A DNA stretch of 64,000 nt from Isochrysis galbana (Eukaryota; Haptophyta; Isochrysidales; Isochrysidaceae), in contig CM030934.1 of the NCBI GenBank assembly GCA_018136815.1, positions 6,619,698 through 6,683,697 on the forward strand, given 5' to 3'. The first letter of the stretch is position 1. Every line of letters starts with the position of its first letter. Made by a program: the position numbers and the translations under genes. The notes under the pieces were generated by a model. It saw nothing but the letters and a program-made list of their open reading frames with translations, did no database searches and had not been told where the DNA came from. Positions 52,652-63,479 of this stretch are shown piece by piece.

Positions 52652-53497
52652 GCGACCCTCCTAGGCTGGCATTGGTTTGCTTCGCCGGGAGAGCTAGCGG
52701 ACCCGGCAAGCGGAGTCGCGATTGCGATTCGCGAAGCGTGCGCCAGGGTGATCCCTAGAGTAGACTCAGTAGTGGAAATCATAAAGGGAAGATGCGTAAA
52801 AATGGACATGGAGATAGACGAAAAACTATACCATATCCTCTCAGTGTACCTGAGCGCTAGCCCGGGGGCTAGAGGCACCCAGATAGAAAAACTGCGCCAA
52901 GACCAGCACATAACGCAAAGCGCCACCACCCCGACACTAATGGGGGGCGACTTCAACTGCGTGGAGAACGTGGCGTCCGACACGGCAGGCACGGGGCCGA
53001 CGCCGTACGCCAATACACATGGCGACAAGTGGAGAACCTTGATTAAAGAAGCCGGACTACAAGACGCGCATCGGACCATGAAACTAGGACCGAACAAGGG
53101 CTACACTCGCCTAGCGCACACCATACACACGAGGATAGACCGAATATACCACAGTCGAGCCACCGACAAATTTCAATGGCACAAGCTGGGGCCCAGCCCG
53201 GATCTATTCACAGGGAAGGCGGCCTCCGACCACCTACCGCTGCTGGCCGCGTTCGAGACGCCGAGCTACAACCCGAACCGCAACTACGACCTACCCATAG
53301 ACGCCGAGATCATCCGCGAAGAAGGAGCCATGAGAGTAGCGGAGCTCCTCTTCCGTAGGGCACAAGAAAATGCGCTTGGAGGCGGCGACTTGGCAGAAGA
53401 ATGGGCCAACGCGAAAGCGCTCGTAGCCACCTTCTGTCGAGTCGAGCGGAGCCGGAGGGCTCTGAGCCACTCCGTCGCGAGCAGCACCGGCGGCTAG
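52652..53497 (+). mobile_element. C-terminal half of an EEP endonuclease domain of the retroelement family at 12706
   Basis: An open frame of about 280 codons is homologous to the end of the 12706 ORF (SGVAIAIREA against SGVGIAIRD, SVYLSASPGARGTQIEKLRQ against SIYLSATPSLRATQIETLR). It continues past the point where that copy was cut. It holds the catalytic landmarks MGGDFNCVENV, TRIDRIYHS and SDHLPLLAAF. The N-terminal half of the domain (with the catalytic Glu) is missing and the frame stops at 53497 before any reverse transcriptase. The sequence CACCGGCGGCTAGCGCGGCG at the stop is repeated at 54868. Confidence 0.8.
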
Positions 53498-55167
53498 CGC
53501 GGCGCTTTGGCCCTCCTCCCCACCGGGAGTCGGGTGAATGAAATTCTGGACTGGGTCGGGCAACCCCATTTGGGTGTCTGGACGGGGAACGAACGGCGAA
53601 CGAAGGGCTGTGGGGCGGCGAGGCGCTCCTAGCGGCCCTAGTGTGCTGGGTTTTGAGAGATTGTTAGACCTACAAAGAACTCTTCCCTCAGGGAGGGAGC
53701 CTAGGCTGCTTGAGTGCAGCGACGCAGCGAACAACGACGGACAACGAGGCTGAGAACAACAGGATACACCGACTCACGAACACACCGGAATCATTCACCC
53801 AAACAAAGCAAATTATCAAGCAACCGCGACCCCAAATCACCGATAACTCAAACACGTCGCGAGAGACGGAGAGAGAGAGCGAGAGAGAGAGAGACTCCGC
53901 AGCGACGGCCGGAGCGTGTCTCCGTTGTAACTTCCCACGTAGCGGAGAGTCCGAAGGGGAGCGTCATGTCGCGCGACCACGGCGATCACTTTGGATACAG
54001 ATCGCAACGAGATGTCTTCACGACAGAAGAAATCTTGCCGTTGAGCGTGAACCTTCTAGACGCTTCTGAGTAGCAACCAAGGGGAAGAAACACCAAAGGG
54101 GCCAAGGGCTTGCATGTAACTTGCATCAAGGGGAAAGATTCCCTCACCTAGGAAGCGAACCTACACCGATCTCCAAGGGGAGATGGCAAATTAAACCTCA
54201 AATCTCGAGCGGCTAGAGCAACCGACTCGCTCGCCAAAACCTTGACCGAGAAGAAAGAAGCAAGGACCTACAAGCCAAGGGTAGCGGACCTAGGGAATGT
54301 GAGAGGAAATTTCCGAACGCCAACGCCAAACGCCGAACGCGGGAAGGCAACGAAACCCTAACCAGGCCAAGCAGAACCTACGAAGAACAGGCCTGGACGA
54401 CAACGAAAGTCAGCAGGTCCCAAGAAAGAACCGGAACCCAACAAGAAACAACAAGCCTTGCAAGAAGCTAAACAAGCCTTCACAAGGTAACCTGAGAGCC
54501 TGAGACAAGCGCGCAGCGAGTGACAGGCGACCTGGCTCCTTTGGGTCAAGATTACCCGAAAGGAGGAAACCTGGAATCTAGACCTGACAGACAGGCTAGA
54601 AGGAACGAAACGAGAACTCGAATTCTAGATCGCTAGGGACGAACCCTACCAACCTAGATGTACCTGAGCTTCACCGTGTGGCCGCACGGCGAAGGACCTG
54701 GAAACAAGAGCCTGGAAATCGCATCATCTAGGATGAATGCGACACCTTCCTGAGGGAGGAAACACGCGTCAGAAGAACGCCCACCATCCAATCCACCTTG
54801 GAAAGGACAATCGCGACACTTAACATCAAACTCATCAAGGGAGCTTGGAAACGAGCCGCGAAGGCGCACCGGCGGCTAGCGCGGCGCACGGTCCATCCGG
54901 GGAGCCCGGAACGGGCTCATCGGGAGAACGGGGAGGGCATATGACGGGCATGGGAAATGGACGGGAGAGTGACTCGGAACGCGAATCGGAGGGACGGAGG
55001 ACGTAAGAAAGGGCGCGGCAAGCAGATACCGCTTGACTGGGACTCGTAGGGACTCGTAGACTCAAAAGGATGACTCGGAAGACTCGGGGCTTGGGGGTAC
55101 GCAGGGGGCTGCAAGTCACCAACAGGCGCTACACGTGGAGAACAACAAGCTGCCAGACAACCTGAAC
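53498..55167. other. Non-coding stretch, A-rich on the plus strand
   Basis: There is no reading frame of note for 1.6 kb. Composition differs from the surrounding DNA (purine-rich, many AACAAG and CCTAGG words). A 20-bp copy of the sequence at the end of the endonuclease fragment occurs at 54868. It may be the 3' tail of a retroelement leading into the palindromic satellite. Confidence 0.5.
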
Positions 55168-55425
55168 AAGTTCACATCTCAACACGTTGACCTCTCAACA
55201 TGTCGACCTTTCAACATGTTCACATCTCAACAAGTTGACCTCTCAACATGTTGACCTCTCAACATGTTGACCTTTCAACATGTTCACATCTCAACAAGTT
55301 GACCTCTCAACATGTTGACCTCTCAACATGTTGACCTTTCAACATGTTCACATCTCAACAAGTTGACCTCTCAACATGTTGACCTCTCAACATGTTGACC
55401 TTTCAACATGTTGACCTCTCACCGA
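55168..55425. repeat. 16-bp palindromic satellite with 64-bp higher order
   Basis: The unit TCAACATGTTGACCTC contains the perfect palindrome TCAACATGTTGA. Units follow at 16-bp steps in the cycle CATG-TTGACCTC, CATG-TTGACCTT, CATG-TTCACATC, CAAG-TTGACCTC, so every fourth unit repeats (64 bp). About 16 units are present. Decayed units (GAACAAGTTGGTT and similar) continue to about 55530. Confidence 0.95.
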
Positions 55426-55920
55426 ACAAGTTGGTTTTAACCACTGAACAAGTTAGCTCCACTCACCGAACAAGTTGGTTCCCGCCTGAACAAGTCGTGA
55501 ACAAGTTGGTTCCACCCTCAACAAGTTAATTCCAGGTAAAAATAAAACTCAACTCCTTCGATTTTCGAGACGAAAATCGGCGAACCTGAACTTGAGCCCA
55601 GGGAGAATCCGAATCAACTCGCCTGGAGCGACCACGACGAACCTAGAAGACGGTAGATAACGAAGAAGGCTCGTACTCAGGCCGAAACATTCTTGCCAAA
55701 GAGCCTGGATACAACACTCTCTCTCTCTCTCTCCCTCTCCCTCCCTCTCTCTCTCTCTCCTCCCCTCCCCTCCCCCTGCCCACATGGGGACCTTATCCTT
55801 GGGTGAGCTTGCCGAAGCAGCACTAGCGCACCAACACCACTCATGTGTACGTGATTTTGAATGTGGGAGGCGTCTTGGTGCGTTGATGCATCCTCGTCCA
55901 AAGATGTGTGCCTACCTGGG
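55426..55920. other. Spacer with CT microsatellite
   Basis: It holds decayed palindrome units to 55530, then unique sequence, then a CT-rich tract at 55713-55782. No gene. Confidence 0.6.
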
Positions 55921-56940
55921 GTGTCGCATTCGCGAGCCTCTGCAGGCTATTTCGCTATCTTTCCGCTCTACCGTTATAACCGCGATGGTAAATCATCAAT
56001 CTTCGTTCTTATGTCTATCTCTACGTCTACGACGTCTCCACGCTTCTATCAATCACTACACTTCATTCAATGTTGGTCTACCATTATATCCACGTGGCCA
56101 AGCAGCTTCTACAGGCTTCTTTCTACTCGGAATATGAATATGCTCTAGCTCTGGACTGATCACCCAGGCATGGGCATGGAGATCAAGGGAGTAGTAAGCA
56201 CGTGTCGATGAAGACCAAGGAAGTAGCGAGCATCTTGCTTGCTAAAGTACACCCTCAAGAACCTCAAGCATCTAGACTCTGTAAGTCTAACACCTCTGTA
56301 AGCTTCTAGACTTTTTAAGTCTACCAGCTACTCCATGGCTAAGCTACGAAAAGCTATAGGTAAAGTGCACGCCGCTGTGCTCGCGTTGAGACGCTATTCG
56401 CCGATGAATCTTGTAGGATCTTCACTAAGCATGGATGAATCCCTTTCGCGCCTTTTCTGTGTGCAATCCTTCTCTAGGACGACGAGTTCTCTTCTGGCCA
56501 ATTGGTTCCTTCTTTGCTCTCTCTGTTGACCCACTGTGGCTTTCGCTCCCGTGTTTATTACGTGTTGCCCTTGTTTATGTTAGAAAGCGGTGTGGCGTGT
56601 CTTCGTACGCACCCAGCAGCCGTCGCAGCGCTCTGCGATCGAAGCCGTACCGTGACCCCTCGTACCCTTGAGCCCCTACTGCGTTGTGTGTGGTCTCTCG
56701 CTAGAAATCACCCACTAGAGATTGATTCAATCTGTTCCTATGGACCCATCACCACCCTCTGCACCGCAAAATTCGCCCTCGCCGCCGCGCGCGGACCCCG
56801 GCACCACTGCACCCGTCCCCAAGCCTTCCCAAGTATCTTCACCCGCTATCCAAGTCGATAGGCAGCCTACGGACGCGTGGGTTGCCAAGGATGGAGTCTC
56901 AGGAGCCTTACCCGGATCCTGGGAACAGTCCATCTCCACA
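55921..56940 (+). mobile_element. LTR-like segment and start of a gag-like ORF, truncated
   Basis: TGTCGCATTCGCGAGCC at 55925 carries the same terminal 14-mer as the LTRs at 8724 and 9507. About 800 bp of non-coding sequence follow, with internal repeats (AGACTCTGTAAGTCTAAC and AGACTTTTTAAGTCTACC near 56272-56325). An ATG at 56740 then opens a Pro/Ser-rich frame (MDPSPPSAPQNSPSPP). The frame ends inside repeat R1 copy A, which begins at 56941. I could not define the 3' end of the LTR. Confidence 0.4.
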
Positions 56941-57285
56941 GTGGCAGGTATCTCGAGGCGCAGTCTTTTATTTCTCGAGGATCGCTCGCGGCGAGAGCTG
57001 TAAGGGCCGTCCAGCTTGCGCCATGGACGAGAGGTGTTCCCCCCCCCCTCCCGGTGCTTTTTCCCGGAGAGTCGCCCGACGTAGGTCGGTCCGCCTCAAT
57101 GGGGTTTCCCTCATTGTAGCTTGTGGGGAGTTATAATGGGAGCCGGGGGTTTGCGAGGGGGGAGATTCGTAGGGGTGCATATGCGTATGTGCCTAGTGAC
57201 AACACACGTCAAGGCGTACGGGCAAGTGCACTGAGGGGTGTCGTGATAGTACCGGGCTAGTGGGAGTAGTGGTACTAACGCTCAG
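56941..57285 (+). repeat. Dispersed repeat R1, copy A (uninterrupted)
   Basis: This is the reference copy of about 345 bp: GTGGCAGGTATCTCGAGGCG to GTGGTACTAACGCTCAG. Copies B (24976-25624, with MITE) and C (45338-45640, inverted) match it. Confidence 0.9.
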
Positions 57286-58077
57286 TTGCTTTATTGTTAT
57301 CTAAGACAACCCCACGCTAACCGTAATTCTACTGTCTCTCAACACTCAACACCCGGGAGTGATGGATGAGGCCACCATAGCTACAAGCCAGAATCTTTAG
57401 ATGTTTCAAGAGCCCTAGAGTATAGAGAGGTCCTGCGTGACAATAGGTTGGCCATGACATGGAGGACAAATAGCGGACGGACGCGAACCGTGAGAAAGCA
57501 TATCGGTGCCCACGACAGTACCGTTCTTGCGCAGAGGCGAAGATTGTGTAGGCATGGCTCTCACGACGCTTGCGACAGCCAGCTAGCCGTACGCGGCTGC
57601 ATGGCTTTGCTCCTACGTGAGGCCACAGGCGAGCCACCCGAGGAAAGCCGAGCAGGGCCAATCCTCAGCTTGCCCACGTAGGCTCGAGGTAAGTCTCCCC
57701 GCAGTCGCACGACACTAGCTCGGCGGCGGCGGCCCCCGGACGCGACCCGCTCGAGCACGCAGCGGTGCGCTGCAAGCTAGAGGCTAGAAGAAGCAGTGTT
57801 AACCGCGCTCGAGCACGTGACCAACGAGCTGGCGCCCCAACGGGGCCCAAAATCGTTGCCGCTCTCTCCCTGGCCTTGGGCGACAGCAGGCACAATGACG
57901 ACCACAGCGGCCCGCTCGACAGTGCGGGGCGATCTCCGCCGATGAGCAGGGGCCGCGATGTCTCGCAGATGCCTTTCCTAGTGACGGGGACATGCCGCAC
58001 GAAGCCCCTGATTGCGGCTCAACCCAACGGGAGCGTCGAGAGGGAAAGAGGTGTGACCGCCTGTGCTCATCGCAACA
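57286..58077. other. Intergenic stretch downstream of the ABCA gene
   Basis: A weak inverted copy of the 10443 repeat fragment lies at 57381-57405 (CAGAATCTTTAGATGTTT). No gene recognised. Confidence 0.5.
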
Positions 58078-61000
58078 TCACTTGGCGCCCTGCTCAAGCT
58101 GAGCCGATGCAATGTTCAGGAAGACCTGCTCCAGTGTTGTCTGCGAGAGCGTGTACGTCTCGATGCCCAGCTCTTCCTTGGCCCGGTCAAGCGCGGCGAA
58201 CACGGGGCCCAGGGCAAAGAGGGCCGTCTTTGACCGCTGGCTCCTGCGTGCGCCCACCTCGAAGACTTGCCAGCCGCCATGCATTTCGAGCTGCTTCGTG
58301 CCGGGGAAGAGGTGCTCCACGAGCTCACGGACTCTGTCGGCGCTCTCGGTGGGGCCCTTGAGCTCCAGCCGGTAGCCACCACCATGGACAGATTTCAGGT
58401 GCTGAGGAGAGCCGAGTACCTGAAGCGGCAGGGGTGTGGCACAATGATTCAAGTGCGGTAAGGGATGGCAAGCTGAGCAAGGATGCGTGTGAGTTTACGC
58501 CCCCGTGTGAGTTTGCGCCCCCGTGTGAGTTTGCGCCCTCGTGTGAGTTTGCGCCACTTTCGCTGCGAGCCCCACCTCCTTCCAAGAAGAGCACGACCCG
58601 CTCGCCCTCGCACCTGAAGCCGCCCATTGACAAGGATTCCGATGCGCTGAGCAAGCGCATCGGCCTCTTCCATGTAATGTGTCGTGAGGATGAGGGCGCA
58701 GCCGCGTCTACCCTTGGCCCGGATGCGCTCCCACAGGAACTGGCGCGTGCCAACGTCGACACCCGTCGTCGGCTCATCAAGGAAGCACACGCGCGGCTCG
58801 CAAGCGAGCGCAACGGCCGCCATCAACTTGCGCCGCGTGCCGCCGCTCAGCTTGTTGACACTCTTATGGGCGTGTTCGACCAGCCCGAATTCGCGCATAA
58901 CGCGCGTGCAGTGCGCCTCGAGGTCCACATCCTCCATGCCCTTGAGGCGAGCATAGAGTTCCAGGTGTTGCTTGAGCGTCACGCCGCGCGGAAATAGGCC
59001 ACCAAACTGCGGGCAGTAACCTAAGAGCTTGAAAATGTCTAAGATCTGCGTGCGCACCGACAGGCCGGCGACGAAAGCCTCGCCGCCCGTAGGAGAGAGG
59101 TCGCCCGTCAGCACCGAGAGTGCAGTTGTCTTGCCTGCGCCGTTGGGCCCAAGTAGCGCGAAGCAACCTTGCCCGTCAATCGCGAGCGACAGGTCGTCGA
59201 GGGCTATCTTAGGGGGTTGCTGCTTCCCGCCCTTCTTAGGCATCTTGAACGTCTTGCGGAGCCGAACCATTCGGATGAGCGACCCATCGGCGTCGCCCGA
59301 TTCGACCCTCCGACGCTCCTCCGCAACGTCCGGGTCCTCGGCCCTCGCAGGGGATGGCGGTAGGCTCGAGGAGCGTGAAGGGTGGAAGTAGCGATGCACG
59401 TCGATCCGCCAAAGGGCCCAAAACCAGAAGGGTGCAGACAGGAGAGACGCGGTGATGCAGGTGAGGGGGCCGGGACTCGAGCCACCCGAGATTGGATTGG
59501 TGACGGTCCAAACGAAGAAGTCGGCTACTGTCGGGCCTGAGACGGTCGGCACGAAGGCAGAGGTGTAGATGGCGACATTGGCCACGGTGTATACGGCAGA
59601 GAGGCCGAATGAAAGCTGGTTAAAGGGGACGACCAATAGTGAGTATGTGATGATGGACTGGGCGGTTGTATTATCCCGGATTCCCGGGATGGCCGAGAGG
59701 AGGAGGGTGGGGTAGAAAACGAGCAGCATGATGATGTTGCAGAAGGTCTGGGAAACGACGTCCTCGACGTTCGAGCGGCACCAGAAGATGAAATTGAACA
59801 GAGCGCAGAAACAAAACATGGGAGGAACCGCGAAGAGCGAGATCAGCATGAACGCGGGCACGGCGGCGGCGGTCGGTGTATATCCAGAAAAGATAAGCAT
59901 CATGATGAAGCCGACGCACAAGTAGGCAAACATGATGGAGCACCAGAAGGTGGCTTGAATGACCCACCGCATCACGGGAGATAGGCCTTGCACCAACATT
60001 TGATGTGTGGTCTTGTCAACGAGCCGGTCCTTCACTAGGATTGTCACCGCAGACATGCCGACTAGCAGAAAGGCGTAGATGAGGACGATCGGCGCGATGG
60101 CGGAGCCGATGAAGGAAGGGAGCGGAGGTGGGTTGTCTCCGGTGTAGGGGAGCAGCGACGCTGTCGTCGCGAGGATAACGCCGGGCGCCCACTGGCCTAG
60201 GAGCGCGGAATCGAGCACGTGGAGCGCTACGGGTAGCGAATTGGCGTATGAGGCGTTGTGGTAGAGCGTGATCACTGCGGGGCTCTTGAACTCGGCCGCG
60301 CACGCTGCGTCTGTGGCTGGGTCCCGCAGGGTGGCGTCAAAGGCTTCCTTCCCTAAGGGTGTTGCATCGATGCTAGGAAGCGCGAGTAGAGCCGACTGTA
60401 TGGCTCCGGTGGGCGGCGCGAATGGGAGCGTGAAGGGAGTTGGGAAGCCTGCAGTCGAGAGGCGCGTGAGCAGTGCGACGTCGGCATCCGAAAAGTTGGC
60501 GGCACCTGGCGGCTCAGTCCTATCGATGAGCGGGGGAATGAGAAATAGGAGACAGATAATCAACGGAGGTAGAGACAAGAAAAACACCACTGCCGGGTCG
60601 CCTACGATGAGATACATCTGCACCAGACCCATGCGCATCTGCTTGGCCTTCGTGGCGGACCGCATCGGCGGCGCGATGTCTTCGATGTCCGCGCTCGCGC
60701 ACGACCTGGCGCCCGTGCGGTCCCGCGTCGCGTCGCCGATGCTGTTGCGTTTGAGCGACGAGCCGCGGTTAAAGAAGCCGCGGTAGGCCGACCGGCTCGT
60801 TGCCAGCGCCTGCGCCTCGTCGGCCGCGGCGGCCGTCGCGTCGGCCTCTGCAGTGATCTTTAGGAACACCTCCTGCAGAGTCGGGATGGAGAGGCCATAC
60901 GAGACGACACCAAGAAGCTCCGTTGATTGATCGAGCTCCATGAAGAGGTCCGTGAAGGCGCCGCTGGCCTCGTGAGGCAGCAGCAATGATACCTCGTCAG

Positions 61001-63479
61001 GCGCCTCGGAGGCGACGCTAGCACCATCTGCGTGGCGCCTTGCCAACGCGAGCATCTCGTCCGAGGTGGCACCGTCCGGGCGTCTGCCAAGCGTGAGGTG
61101 GTACGAGGTGGCGTTGCGCCTCTTCAGCTCATGTGACGAACCCACGGCTTGCAGGCGCCCCCTGTGCAGGATGGCGACGCGGTCTCCCAAGGCATCTGCC
61201 TCGTCGAGAAAGTGGGTAGTGAGGATGATAGCCCGTCCCAACTTGGAGTCGGAGATGATTTGCCACACCGTTCGACGCGACGCAGGGTCCATACCCGCCG
61301 TGGGCTCGTCGAGAAGAACGAATTTAGGGCTGCCGATGAGCGCGCATGCGAGGGAAAGCTTGCGCTTCTGCCCGCCTGACAATGTGTCGGTCCGCGCACT
61401 GAACTTGGATTCGTCGAGGCCCACGTCCGCCAGCAGCTTCTCGACTGCGCCACTGGTGAGCTGCTTCTCACTCATCCCCTTGACGGCGCCGATCAGCTGG
61501 AGGTTCTCGCGGCATGTGAGGGGCAAGAACACGAGGTCGTGCTGAGGACAAACACCGGAGATGGCCCGAATCGAGTCCATCTGGCGATTAGTCGAGTAGC
61601 CGTAAACAGTCGCTTCACCTTCTGACTGGGGGAAGAGGCCAGTTAAGATGTTGATGACCGTAGTCTTGCCTGCGCCGTTCTGGCCGAGTAGCGCCGTCAC
61701 CTGGCCCTCATAGAAACCGATATTGAGCCCCTCCAACGCAACCACAGACTCACTCTTCTTCCTCCCGGAAAAGGCGCGCCCGAGGTTCGTGAGCCGCACT
61801 GCCTCGATCGCCCCGTCAAGGCACTCCTCCGACGCGGCGACGGGCGCCAGCCCTGCCGCCGCGCCACGGCTCGAAGGCATCTTGCCCTTGGCGAGGGATC
61901 GGCGCGATAGGTAAATGGTCAGAGCTAAGTATACCAGCGTGTCGAGCACAAGGAAGCCCCACACCCCCAGGAGGGACGGGAGCGGCCCTGTGCCCTCCAC
62001 AAGGGTTGCCCAAGTGACGCCACGCCCAGCGCTCTCCACCCTGACGAAGATTGAGATGCCGCCCAGCCCGGCTACATGGGCACAAAGGTAACAGATGGCC
62101 CAGACAGCCGCTTGCGCGTGGAAGAAGTAGCACAGCGCAAAGATACCCATGACCAAGATGAAGACGATGAAGCTCACGGCCATCGTCGCTTGCTTGCTTT
62201 TCTCCGGGTCGTTGGCTCCCGTTTTGCCTGTGGAGAGGACCAAGAAGGTGAAGGCGAGCGTGGCGAAGCCAGTGAGCACGAGAGTAATCCAAACGAGGAA
62301 GTAGTTGGAGTTTGGAAACCAGTTCATCGCTGCAAAGGCCACCGTTTGCACCGAGCATGCAAGCAACTGCATTGCACCATAAACGATGAACCAGCTGAGG
62401 TAGTATGTGCTGTACGTGAGACCCATCATTCGCATGCCTGCCACTAGATTGTAGCACTGAGGGCAAGGGTCCAGGGTGGCGTCGAATCAGCCTTGAGTGG
62501 GCGAGCCGCTGTGAAAGAGGCCGTACGCTCGCCGTTTATATGCAAGGATCAGATGCTGTTGCAGACGGGCGGTTTCCCCCGAAGACCTGGGAAGAAAGGA
62601 TTGGCTGCCCGGTCTCCCGATCTCTTGAGTGCAAGGCCGGCGGGTACGCACCTTTTCGTTGAGCATGAATTGCGTCAGCAGCATGCTCATTGTGAACGGT
62701 GGGACGCACGCAAACACGGGCAGCAAGAAGCCCAGCAAGAGTGAGGAGTCGGGGGAATATGTCGAAGAGAAGGGTAACAGCGGGAAGCGCGTGACCTGCA
62801 CCCCGCTCGAAGCGGTGACGTTGGCTGCCGTCGTTCCTGCCGCCACTGCAGCAATGGCGCGGTCAACTGCCCATTGTATCGAGATGAAGCCCGAGGTGAG
62901 GAAAGTCGAGTCTTCGTCGTTGTGCCCGCTGTAGGTGAGACTCCGAGTGCCGAGCTGGGGCTCGGTTGGCCACTCAAAGTCGCGCTGCCGAGTCGAGTCA
63001 GCAGAGATGAGGTCGCGCGACATGGCGATGGTGTAGTCGCCAAGCTGCTCCACTGAGCTGGTTGCGTTGACCCGATTGAATAGTAGCGCCGCCATCGCCA
63101 CACCCTGCAGCGAAGGCTGCGCGAGGAAGGCGGCGTAGAGCGCATCCGCTGAGGCGAAGCCAAGCACGTAACAAGTGGCGTTGGTTGTGGAAAGGAGGCT
63201 GGCGGAGGCCTGTGCGAGCGCGTCTGTGTGCGGCTGCGCGGGCGCGTACAGGATGGCTGGCCGGAGAGTGCATAGCGAGGGTGTGAGTGAGAGAGGGAGC
63301 GGACGGGGTGAGGGCGAGGGCGAGAGGGGTGCATCGACAACGCTCTTGAAGGAGAGGAGCGAGAGCGAGATGACCGCGTAGCACGCGATGTTGAACAGCT
63401 CCTGGAAGGTGAACCATCCGCCGGGCAGCCGCGTCTTGGTGAAGAGAATCTTACGGAGCTGCCAGCGCAGAGCGCCCAT
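58078..63479 (-). CDS. ABCA-subfamily full transporter (two TMD-NBD halves)
   Basis: Three exons, 63479-62652, 62456-58614 and 58419-58078, join in phase 0 to 1670 residues. ABCA proteins move lipids across membranes with ATP. Exon 1 holds the first helix (about 28-48), a large luminal/extracellular loop with N-glycosylation sequons and the next helix. The ABCA-specific MRMMGLTYSTYYLSWF follows the first junction. NBD1 has Walker A GQNGAGKTT (about 533-541), signature LSGGQKRKL (about 635) and FVLLDEPTAGMD. The second half has a long loop and helices, then NBD2 with GPNGAGKTT (about 1377), LSGGTRRKL (about 1477) and FLDEPTTGVD. The last intron splits ILVNGRLQ from VLGSPQHLKS, and the C-terminal LSQTTLEQVFLNIAS motif is typical of ABCA. 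All catalytic motifs are intact. The last intron carries four 18-bp tandem repeats. The ATG at 63479 has a G at -3. Confidence 0.95.
58484..58556 (+). repeat. 18-bp tandem repeat within the last ABCA intron
   Basis: GTGTGAGTTTGCGCCCCC occurs four times in tandem with single changes (TACGCC in the first, GCCCTC in the third). Confidence 0.9.

Noticed and set aside
55168-55425. CRISPR-like array
   Set aside because: Units are contiguous 16-mers without variable spacers, in a eukaryotic context.
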